This document shows, piece after piece, positions 12,301-21,897 of a stretch of DNA of 64,000 bases. The position numbers were made by a program, and so were the translations under genes. Origin of the DNA: Berberis thunbergii (lineage: Eukaryota > Streptophyta > Magnoliopsida > Ranunculales > Berberidaceae); assembly GCA_003290165.1 (NCBI GenBank), contig QNQO01005782.1, positions 124,001-188,000 on the forward strand, read 5' to 3'. Numbering within the stretch: position 1 is the first letter of the stretch; every line of letters begins with the position of its first letter. The notes under the pieces are model-generated. The model saw only the letters and a program-made list of their open reading frames with translations. It had not been told where the DNA came from and searched no databases.

Positions 12301-15300
12301 TTACCTTTCAATATTTGCACAAAGCAATTTCACTATTTGGTACTTCTTGACAACCTATCCAGGTGGGACCAGAGGAAGAAGGAACTTCTCATTATTGCCT
12401 AACCAGTACCGTTATGCTATCACTGACTACACAAAAGGAATCATCAGGAACATTCAGTTTGTCCGGATCCATCAGAAGACAGGTATTCTTCTTCCATGGC
12501 TTTAGTATCATCAGAAGATCTTAGTGTCCTTGAAATGTTAGGCTTAAATTACTGAATTTTCTACTATGAATATGATGTCATAACAACGTGTCAAACATAT
12601 AATCCACTTTCTTAAATGTTTTGAGATGATTTGTTTGATAGAAATGATCTTCACAAATTATAGACGCACAGTTTCTTCATGTACATCTCTTGAGTTCTCC
12701 ATAAAAGGTGTGCAAAAAATTGGACATATGCCCTTCAATGTATTTCTAACCTGTAGTTTTTATTTATTTATTTATTTGTTTAGGATATCCATATCTTACA
12801 AAACTAGTCTTAATTCATGGTGTAATCTTTGCTGGAGCATAAGAGTGAACAATGATAATATATTAACTTATACATATACTTATTGTTTTTCCTTTATGGT
12901 GTGTTTGATTCCAAGGAAATTTCTCTCAAGAAAAGACGGATATAAAATGAATAATGATCAATATCCTCTTGGTTTGTTAAAAAATTGTGGAAAATGTTTT
13001 CTTAGGAGGGAGCTAAAATTTTCATTGCCAAAAATAGTTGCCTTCAACCTCAGGATTGAGAATTTTTCCCAACGTCCTCTCCTATTTCTTCTTTCTTTTT
13101 GTAATTTTACCATGGGAAAATTTCCTTGGAATCAAAATGTAGTAATGATGAGGGTGAAGGGGTTGGTAGTAAAAATAAAATTGAGCTAATAATGGTAAAC
13201 GACGATGATAGTAAGATTTGTGTCTTCTAAAGAAGCCAAGTTTAACTTGTTTTGATGCTACTTGAAACAGTGGAATAGTAGAAAAGCCTTGACTGTTGTG
13301 AGAAAAGGAGAAGAGAAGAAATAAAGAGGAGCAACAATAATATTCTATTAATAATTGTTAGAAAATTCCTATTGGGAGTTCATTATAGGTAAATCCATCA
13401 TACAAACTTCTAATCCTTCATGTATAAGATAAAATTAATTTCCTAAGCCCGAAGAGTTCAATTTGGACTCTTCTAGGTACCTATAGAAGTGTCTCTAAAG
13501 AGGATTTGCTAAAACTTTTGGGATATACTTGAATAAATTCTACTAATTCATTCAAAAGAGGAATAACCAAGTTGGATTTGCTATAAATTTTCGGATATAC
13601 TTAAAATAGAAATAAAAAACTAGGTTTTTCAAGTGATCTTTTAGATATCCTGCCTTAGGCGAAAAGGATTTTGAGGTTCCAATCTTGGTACGACCCTCTT
13701 CAGAACCTGCTGACATGAAGAAGACTAACTCTATGCATAATTGTGCCTCCAATGGTCTCAAACTCATCTTGTAATTCCACAAAGGACTCTATGAGTCAAT
13801 ATATCCAGGGGATTCATAGGATTGATATATTATAGTAGAATGTTTGATATCTTTTTATTTCTCTGAGATGCATTCCTGATCATATTCTCAGTTTAATGCA
13901 TAAGGTTGCCACTAGCGTGTGGATTATGTCTTGTGCCTTCACAATTGAGAGTTCAAATGTGAATTAAGTGTCATCGCTATCTCGCTTAGTCCTTGGAGAG
14001 AACCTTTCTCACCTTGCGTGTCTCTCTATAGTAATCCTGAGTAAATAGCCAGAATGAAACCCTTTTTTTTTAAAGGTAAACATTTTATTTCGCAATACTC
14101 ATTGCATTACAGTACGGTAATCTTAAAAGTGTTAAGGTCCTGGGACTAAATCAACCCAATTGACAAAAGAATATCCCCTTGAATGACAACAAATAGGACA
14201 ATCAACCCCAAAGAGTGATGAAAACCTCCATAATTATGGACTAATTATCCGTCATCTTGTCATAAAATATGGACTCAAGTGTCTAACCTCACTCTCACCA
14301 CTGTGAAATTTTGTTGGTTGTATGCTTTCTAAAATCACTGCTTGGTAAAAAGTTTCCAGGATTGAATACTTAGCAAATCCTATACAAGCGTATATATATA
14401 CATATGAGCTTAATTCACATTTACGTGCAATATTATGATTAATTGATATTTGCATATGTGAGATGCTTTAGATTATTTAATAGGTATATTTTCAATTTCT
14501 GTTTGTCGGAATTATAGGGTTCAAAACTTGGTATTACAATTTTTCCAAAATCCAATAGAGTTAGTAAAACTCTGATTCTGGCATAATATGGTAGACCAGA
14601 AATCCAACCAGGACACACACTATTCTGGTCGATTAAGGGTATGTATATATGTCAGCAAAACAACAGAGCAGATTTCGTTAAAATCAAAATCTTGTGAATG
14701 AGAAAGTTACAAGAAAACGGGAAAATAAATACATGAGGAATAATTACAGCTTAAAGAATTTTTCCTAATCAAGAATACACATGTGAAAAGGCACTCCCCT
14801 AGTTGTGTTCCAGATACTACTCCATAGCCACACTAGAGCTTTAATGTCCATGCAAAGGACTGAGTATCTTTGTTTAAGCATTTGAAGATTCTGAGTGGAT
14901 TATGGCTTATCACGGATTGGATGAATGAGTGTGCAAATTCTTAAGAGTTTCCTATCCCTTGTATGTTCTCAATCCAGGATGCTGGCGATAAGAATCCAAC
15001 ATTAAAGCTTAAAAATTAAGGTTTTCTAGACTTTGCCCCCACTATAAGTACCAGTTTTTAGAATACCCCCAAATAAGACCAACATTGTATCTGCCCCTCA
15101 TTTTGGCTGGTCCAGCCATCCGAATAGTGAAATTGTCTGTAATACCCTTAGCAAACACAATGCCACCGACTGCTTTCTTCTCCTGTCAACCTCATCAAAA
15201 TCACAGTAGCTTATTTAATTACATTACACAACAACAGTGAACCAATGAAGGGGTAAAGCTAAACCTTTGCTAACCACTAAATTCAATTTCCATCTCCTCG

Positions 15301-17102
15301 CTATTGTTGTGGCTGTTTCAACCATCAAAATCCATCCATGGCTCTCTCAAATCCAAAGATGATGTTGACCTTCTTCACCCATCTCAAAACCTCCCCTCAT
15401 CCCTTATTGTTCACCATGTCCCTCCACCTTCTCTCATTCGCTACCCACCCTTGAAGAAGTTGTAGTAGAGAGGCGTCGTCGAAAGTGCTGCCTCCACATT
15501 GAACCATCACCTCCAACGCCACCCTCCGCCACCACAACCAATAAAACCCATAGACACCACATCCGATCCCTAATAGTAACTACAACAATCCAAATGCCCC
15601 AAAGCCTCCAGAACACGTCTCTCCCATGACCGGAAAACGCCTCAATATCCACAACAAGATCTTAAACCTCACCCATGTTGGCGATCTTGAGGAAGCTCAT
15701 CTCTTAACTCACTGCGCCATCTACCCCAACGCCAAGCCCACCATCTATACTTGTAATTTCGTCTTGCCAGCTCAGCTCTGCCACTCACAATATCCCAACT
15801 TCTCTCAGTCCATCGCTCCTTCATTCAAGCTGGTATCGCTCCCAATGTAGTTGCACACAATATCCATGATAAGAATTAGACAAGGAGGAATGTTACTCGG
15901 AGAACCCCTTTGTAAACGCAGCCATGGCTGGCTCTGCCAAGGAGCTTTTGGTTGGAGAATCCATTGGTGGTTGCTTCCTGGTCAGTGTAGTGAAATTGTT
16001 GGAGTTTATCTTGGATGTTGGTAGAGGACGTCTTGTTGGACGGGGTGATGGAAGACGATGTTAGAATTGTAGATTTCATTGGCATAGCGGTGTAGTTGAA
16101 ATCGTCGAGTCAAGAATTTCATACTCTGCAAGTTTTGAGCGAGCTCTAAATCAGTTTGCCATCTCCAAGTAAATCCATTTTGTGTGTGTGTAAGAGTGAG
16201 AGAGGAGATGGGTTTGGTTTTACTACATTTCTTTACAAATCTTGATGCATTTTAAGGGGCTGTTTTGTTTTTATTTTCACTTGACAAATCATGGACGTAA
16301 TTTCATACTCTGCAAGTTTTGAGCAAGCTCTAAATCAGTTCGCCATCTCCAAGTAAATCCATTTTGTTTGTGTGTAAGAGTGAGAGAGGAGATGGGTTTG
16401 GTTTTACTACATTTCTTTACAAATCTTGATGCATTTTAAGGAGTTGTTTTATTTTTATTTTCACTTGACAAATCATGGACGTAAATGTTTTTATTGTGAC
16501 GTAACTTACAATCTCAAGGCAGTTACAGGTTTGAGGGAATTATGTCAAATTTTTTTATTTAAAAATAGGGAGGAGTATAAAGGCCATTTAGAAAAAAATT
16601 TCAATTATTCCAATCACCAGACTGGTCAAGGGGCAAATACAGTGATGATCTTATTTGGGGGTATTCTCAAAACTGGTACTTATAGTTGTGGTGTGGTGTG
16701 GTGGGTAAAAAATCTTAAAGTTAACCTGACAAAATTACTCACCCACCAACTATTGTCTGATATAAAGAATAATTGAGGATTTCTTTCTTTTGCAGACGAG
16801 TTTACATCTTTCAGTTGCAGAGGGTCACCTTTGTAACATGGGACGCATGATAGAGGAAATGGAGAGTAAGCTTAGAAATTCATTGGATCAGGTAATTTCT
16901 ACTTGTTATCAAATTTCCACTGTGTTAGTTCTAGAATAGTAGCAGTAATTGTTTTGCCATGAGCTATCAGAATCATTGTGATTGCATGCACTTAGTTACA
17001 AGTGCTTCAATTTGACAGGTTTACTTTGGGAAGACAAGGGAGATGGTTTGTACTTTAAGGCCCCCATCTGAAGTGGTGCAACTGACACTACCACCCACCT
17101 GA
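9332..17102 (+). CDS. CPB: F-actin-capping protein subunit beta
   Basis: This is the beta subunit of the heterodimeric actin capping protein, which binds filament barbed ends in the cytoplasm and blocks subunit exchange. Eight exons join with correct GT-AG borders and phases: 9332-9460, 10830-10900, 11622-11735, 11929-12011, 12144-12217, 12363-12482, 16796-16891 and 17019-17102. They give 256 residues, the size I know for the plant protein. The start [10 protein letters not shown] is the plant N-terminus. Conserved segments follow in order: [114 protein letters not shown] and [15 protein letters not shown]. No stop or frameshift is present, so the gene looks functional. Intron 6 is 4.3 kb and carries foreign fragments; the other introns are 1.4 kb or less. 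Confidence 0.96.
9771..9900. repeat. cluster of short palindromes in CPB intron 1
   Basis: GCCTAGCTTGCC pairs with GGCAAGGCTAGGC (9798-9837), and AGGTGCCTAGGGGCACCT (from about 9871) is a near-perfect palindrome. The GC-rich patch stands out from the AT-rich intron and is probably a transposon end. Confidence 0.5.
9905..10110 (+). mobile_element. LINE ORF2 C-terminal remnant
   Basis: Broken frames resemble the tail of plant LINE polyproteins: a [24 protein letters not shown] stretch corresponds to the WKERNxRIFxxK region after the RT zinc-binding domain. It has frameshifts and stops and no reverse transcriptase core. It is a short relic inside CPB intron 1. Confidence 0.35.
12896..13145. mobile_element. 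MITE with TTTGATTCCAAGGAAATTT inverted ends
   Basis: Nineteen bases, TTTGATTCCAAGGAAATTT at 12904, recur as a perfect inverted copy ending at 13136. The interior is non-coding. The short terminal inverted repeats and related copies elsewhere in the window mark a non-autonomous DNA transposon. The exact target-site duplication is not clear. Confidence 0.6.
15338..15871 (+). pseudogene. EMB1796/NUWA-like PPR protein pseudogene, 5' part
   Basis: The sequence opens with a plausible start, ATG at 15338 ([18 protein letters not shown]), then becomes riddled with stops. At 15632 it recovers the pattern [20 protein letters not shown] and [13 protein letters not shown], which fits the first repeats of a plant organellar PPR protein (family RLNLHNRVxSLIRAGDLDxA, FTCNAIIAAM). 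After another shift it reads [16 protein letters not shown], the next PPR unit. It is therefore a 5' fragment of one gene with several shifts and stops. It lies inside CPB intron 6 in the sense orientation. The family assignment is from memory of the pattern and is moderate. Confidence 0.55.
15885..16085 (-). pseudogene. receptor-like protein kinase fragment (glycine-rich loop)
   Basis: The minus strand encodes [20 protein letters not shown] followed by GCVYKGVLR. This is the start of a plant receptor-like/cytoplasmic kinase domain (EATxGFSxxxLLGRGSHGxVYKGVLR), with the second P-loop Gly changed to Ala. About 67 codons from a possible ATG at 16085 are open. The kinase sequence stops abruptly after VLR, beside the end of the PPR pseudogene on the other strand. 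No catalytic loop is present, so it is a fragment and not a working kinase. Confidence 0.6.
16115..16483. repeat. 184-bp tandem duplication
   Basis: The unit starting AATTTCATACTCTGCAAG at 16115 recurs at 16299 with only a few differences and ends in ATGGACGTAA both times. The high identity shows a recent event. It is non-coding and lies 310 bases upstream of CPB exon 7. Confidence 0.9.
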
Positions 17103-19500
17103 TGTTGTTGTGTATTTCATACAATTGCGTTTGAACGATTGTTAGTTCATCTATACTGTAAGATCATCACGCTGAGAACAAGAAAGCTTTTTCATGCTCT
17201 GTAGGACTGACATACTATGCGGACTATTCATTTTTTGGATCATACAACCCCATTGAGGCTGTTACATATGTTTCAAGAGAATCCCACTCAACAGAAAATC
17301 CCTGAATTTCTGTTCTCTGATGTCAAGGCTAGCATCTAATTATTGCTGGGTAAGGAAAACTCTTCCTTGTGCCTTTTTAGTCTGCTACGAACTTGTACTT
17401 AATGAAATCTAGCGAAGGTTTTTGCATCAAGGCTTGGTTGTTTACAAAACCAAACCTCCAAGTCACCGTGCAAAGAAATGCACGTAACTTCTTGCTCCAG
17501 GTGGCAATTTCTATGCCTCCCTCCATTAGCAAAATGGGGAACCTACTTCCTTATTCTCTTTTGCTTCCTCATCCTCCTCTTGTAACCATTTCTACAAGTG
17601 TTATGCTTGATTTGGCGAAGCAAGGGAATGGTAAAAGAAATCAAGCTTACCTGTCAGGTTCTGTAACTACCCAATGTTTTCATTTTGATTTGGCAAAGCA
17701 AGGGAAATAGTAAGAACATTTGCCACTGCCATTCCAAATATGCATGTTAAAACGTGATGGACATTGATTGAATTAGGATGAGTTGTCTATATGCTTATTG
17801 AATTATTGCAATGTTCTGCGCAGTCTTTGGTTGATGTTCAAGAAATTGGTCCACCTTACAAATGCAGCAAGTAGTATTCGTGTAGGATGAAATTCTTCCA
17901 GGTCACACACCAAGCACTTGCTGAAAATTAATGAGTTGTTCGCTTTTGGTATGATCAAATTTTTTTGGAAAAGAAAGAAAGAAACAACAATAATTTAAAA
18001 AAAAAAAAAATCATCTGGTGGAGAAAGAAGTTGGAAAGTTTTGCTAGACTTTAGTGTGCTTGGTCGATGACATTCTATCAGAACCAAGGATGAGATAGGA
18101 AAATTGAGGTGATGTTAGTGACAAAGACAAGTCAACTTAATGTTGTTGAAAGGAAAAGTCTTTTGTTTTGGAAAGGCTAATTGTTTTTCTTTCATTTTTT
18201 TTAATCCGTGCACTCATGATGCACGATATTTATAATTTGAGCTTTGCTAGGGGTCGATCGAGATAAGCGCATCAGCTTCGAGATGTGTGATGTCGCTCAT
18301 CTCGGGGCAGATGGGTGGCTTCCACTCATCCCTCGTTCCCTCAACCCCTAGAATTTTCGTTATAATACTAATTACACAGTATTTAAAAAACAGCGGTATA
18401 AGATGCTTTTGAAATAGATTAAAATAAACAAATAAATAATTGGTTTCATTATACTTTTTTTTATTATTATTCTTTTTGAATATTTGGATTATGTGTCCTA
18501 TCAGTTTAGCAAATGAGTATGAGTAATTTTGCTGTCGAGGGTTTGGGCAAGGAAACCAGCGAGGGAAATGAGGTGGCGGGGTGGGAGCCGTTCACCTCCC
18601 TCGAAATGCGTGCGAGAAAAGTCAACGCACGCATCACAAGGAAATTGAACGGCTTCCACCCCTCCACCTCATTTCCCTCGCTGGTTTCCTCGCCCAAATT
18701 CTCGACATTTAGAATTTCTGAATGAGTATTGAATTTGTAAAGGTTAGAGTCTGGGCCTCAATACCATATTTACTACGGGTCGTTTGTGTGATTGAGTAGT
18801 GCACCCTTGTAGATTACATTTGCATGCTTGAAGGTTTGATGCACACCTAACCTTCAAAATGAGAAGTTTGTATTATTGAGAAAATAAAGAGCTTACTTAT
18901 GTCATACTATGTGGCCCTAATGGATCCAAAGAGGGTGAAAGCATGGAAGGAAAATATATTTTCTTGGAAGAATATTCAGCAGCCTACAAATTGATAGTTT
19001 GCCTTTTTGTACTATTATTTGTTCAATGTTTGTTAGTCAAAACTAGCGTCTAGCGTTTAGTAATAAATAGGGCCATGCAAGAACTTGCTCATTGTTTCCC
19101 TATACTAAATGATCATTACACAAGGGCTCATTTGTAGGGCTATATGTTGGGCGCGATGAACTCATTCTTCTCGTGTGCCATAGTCGAATAACAATCCAGT
19201 CACCCTACAAATCCAAATCTTTGGGCAACAGTGAAGATTAAAAGACTTTATGAATAGGTTGGACATCATGGCGTAGGATCCCAAAGTTGGATTAGGCAAC
19301 AAAATGAGGAACCAAACACTATTTATTTGATAATCTAACATGGGTAGATTATGAGATTCAGACTAAAATATTAAATTCAAATCTCAACAATTTCCTCCAA
19401 TCGAAAGATACATACGGGCGTGGGAGGTGACCCATTTTCGACCATAGAAATATCGACATCCAATCCGTCTCACAAGTTGGCTTAACTTTCCTTGTTTTTT
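17103..19500. other. CPB 3' region and intergenic DNA
   Basis: The beginning should be the CPB 3' untranslated region; the poly(A) site is not identifiable. TGATTTGGC(G/A)AAGCAAGGGA occurs twice about 75 bases apart at 17609 and 17687. At 18247-18352 a segment is bounded by CTAGGGGT and ACCCCTAG. Apart from the fold-back element at 18521 I see no gene. Confidence 0.5.
18521..18720. mobile_element. 200-bp fold-back MITE, Mutator-like (9-bp TSD)
   Basis: The element is flanked by an exact 9-base direct repeat, AATGAGTAT, at 18512-18520 and 18721-18729. Its two arms of about 80 bases are inverted copies; both contain GGAAACCAGCGAGGGAAATG and GCCGTTCA in the same order. The short centre includes GTGCGAGAAAAG. 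A 9-base target duplication is typical of Mutator-like elements. The hairpin explains why both strands encode similar peptides; it is not a gene. Confidence 0.85.
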
Positions 19501-20401
19501 AAACAATAGTCTTTCTAGCTGACTCTACTTCATTAACCTTCATTCCTTGCTGCCTTCTGTTGTTGTTTCTTTCTCGTGAAACACTAACCAAAAGACCAAT
19601 ACTAAGTCAGTCTTCGTACTAGTCATCGTCTGTTCTTGCTAGCTTCGCTTCACTTTCTTTGAAATGTCCACGTATAGGCTTACCTAGGCAGCCATCATTT
19701 TGTACTGCTACTATTACTAGGAGAAGACAATTATTCAAGCCTCGCGTCTGCTTTGCTTCAACGACCCTCCATGAATGAGCAGGTGAGCTTTTTTTTTTAC
19801 TCTTCCATCACTTCCTTTTCTGTCTTACTTTTACTTGTTTTGTTGAGTTCTTGAGCTGTGTTATCTTTCTTTACTTTGATCATTTTGCTCTATATAACTG
19901 TAACAGCAAAGCTTCAAGTTTCATTTCTTTGTCGTTGTCTCACAATTTTGGTCAAGTGAGATGAACCCAGACAACGGTTATTGCTTGAACACAAGATATA
20001 GATAGATGGATGGATGGATAGATGCTTATTTTTCATTGATTTTTTTTCTTTGAATTGTTAGATGACATGGTATATTAAACCGAGTTAGCACATTTAAATT
20101 ACACCCATAAAACTGAAAACTTTGAATCTCCTCCTCCTTAAGATTGATTGACTGAGATAAGTATTTAAGTTTTGTGGTTGTGAATATGGGAGTATGATTC
20201 TTCTACTTATTGACAATTATATGTAATGGGCAAATGCCAACATATTACGATATGTTTTCTTCTCTGGTCAAGAATAGAGTACAAGTTATAGCATGGAAGC
20301 TTGGTGTCGATATTAAGGCTGATTAGATGGACCATCTTCAGACATCTCCTAATTGATAAGTGCATTAACCTGTGATACCCATGGCTTACAGTCCAGTCTA
20401 A

Positions 20402-20593
20402 TTATGAACCCTGCCACATAACAGAACAATCTTGCTGATTGTTTTTTACTCTCAGAGGGTAGTTTCGTAAGTCTTTAACAGTTTCTTTCATTAATTGAAA
20501 GATCATGAGAAAAAACACAAACTCAGATGGCTTTTCTATATTAATTACTATTGCAATGAGATCCTCATATAAGAAGGGGTTCTTCACATCCAC
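20402..20593 (-). mobile_element. Ty1/copia reverse transcriptase remnant
   Basis: The minus strand reads VDVKNPFLYEDLIAIVINIE and then KPSEF. This resembles the copia RT motif QxDVKxAFLxGDLxEEVYMxxPxGF. The remainder is degraded, and no LTRs or integrase are seen nearby. Confidence 0.5.
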
Positions 20594-20936
20594 TTGGTAA
20601 TGTGTAGAATGCTTCTGTAGTACACAGGGGTTCTGAAGTTGTATACAACAATTTGCGCAGAATAGATGTTCACTTTCCTTTTAGGCCTCATTGATATCTA
20701 GATTAGATGGAAAAGGCGAGATTCATGTCCAACACCAAGCAGGAAGATGGTGGAGGATGAGATATATCATCTATGACGACATTAATTGGATGCAATGAAC
20801 ATAGTGCCACAATGGTAAAAGGTGTTGGAGTTACTTGTAATGACCCCATCAAACAAAAGTATATTGACGTCACTTAGCCAACCTTGCATATATGAAGGGT
20901 AGGGTTCATTTCTAATATATATATTATCAACAATTT

Positions 20937-21099
20937 TAGCCAGCCTTGTTTGCTGGCATTTTTTGAGTTTTTTCTTGGCTTTTTTTACAATTCTACCCCT
21001 TCTATAAGTAGTGTTTGTGGTTGTTTTTTTAAAGAGGAAGGGTAAAAGTGTAAAAAAACAAAAAAATGCTCAAAATAGGCCAACAAACAAGGCTGGCTA
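20937..21099. mobile_element. fold-back MITE of about 160 bp
   Basis: The left end TAGCCAGCCTTGTTTGCTGG is inverted at the right end (CCAACAAACAAGGCTGGCTA). The inverted match continues inward through TTTTTTGAG / CTCAAAA and TACCCCTTC / GAAGGGTA, making an almost complete hairpin. The TA at each outer end could be a mariner-type TA duplication. It is non-coding. Confidence 0.65.
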
Positions 21100-21503
21100 G
21101 ACTTACTCATATTTTTTTTTTAACTTAAAGGATTCGGTATTATACTGCTATTAGAGGGGAATCAAACACCTGCTTTGATCTGCCATCCCTCTTATGCAAA
21201 TTGTGATATGTGGACCGAAGAAAGGTGTACGATTTCAAATCTTCCTTTCTTAAAACTTGTGCAATGACACTCCATGTTTATATCATCAACTTTTTGTATC
21301 TTTACAAATTTTCAATTCTTTATAAATGTTACAGGTATATTATGGTAAGTTAGTAGTATGTTTGTAACAATATAGACGTACACGTGAATGAATGTTACTA
21401 ATAATTCAAAACTTATTGGTGAAAAAGTAAATAGTACTAAACTATCCGATTGTATCCAGTGTAACATGTATTGTGTTTTTTCGACTGATGTGTCACAGGT
21501 ACG

Positions 21504-21548
21504 GGTATCAGTATCCGACACGGATCCAAGGTGTCGGATACCGATACC
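21504..21548. repeat. 18-bp-stem hairpin
   Basis: GGTATCAGTATCCGACAC and GTGTCGGATACCGATACC pair with one mismatch around a 9-base loop. The patch is GC-rich in AT-rich surroundings. Its function is unknown. Confidence 0.7.
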
Positions 21549-21897
21549 AGTGTCGATGTCATTGTTACATAGCTTAAAACCTTACTGGATATCCTCAATA
21601 CTTCTGTTAGCTATTGAAGCTTTCTAGATGAATTCGGCATTTAAGAATGGTGTGCAATGAAGCATATGCTCCAAATGCCTTTTGTAACCATTGTGTTGTC
21701 TTGGTACAATTAACATATGGTATATATAATAATTACTCACTTACTTGATGATGATGTGGGAAGATTTATTTTGAAGTTTGTTTTTGGCAGATGTTGACTT
21801 ACTTTCTAAAGATAGTTAACTAAATCAAGACCAAAGGTGGACATCATTCATCCTTTTTCTTGGCCCTGAGGTCATATGCACCTTGGATTCTGCTGCC

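Larger units (their letters stand above)
12483..16795 (+). other. CPB intron 6, enlarged by insertions
   Basis: The intron is bounded by CAG|GTATTC and TTTTGCAG|ACG. It contains a MITE at 12.9-13.1 kb, a poly(T) and ATTTTATTTCGC segment at about 14064 that resembles a LINE tail, a PPR pseudogene, a kinase fragment on the opposite strand and a tandem duplication. I see nothing recognisable at 13150-14060 or 14100-15330. Confidence 0.8.
19501..21897 (+). other. promoter/5' leader region of the CNGC gene
   Basis: A plausible non-coding first exon ends at a good donor, CAG|GTGAGC, at 19782/19783, and an acceptor TTTTTGGCAG precedes 21791, shortly before the ATG at 21898. A TATA-like CTCTATATAACTG at about 19888 offers an alternative start. 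These leader exons are inferred from splice signals alone. The region also holds transposon pieces listed separately. Confidence 0.4.

Noticed and set aside
12626..13189. 187-codon plus-strand open frame in CPB intron 6
   Set aside because: It spans a MITE and AT-rich intron sequence, has no recognisable domain, and lies between two well-supported exons of the same gene.
18506..18725. Similar small proteins on both strands
   Set aside because: Explained by the fold-back structure of the MITE; not a gene.
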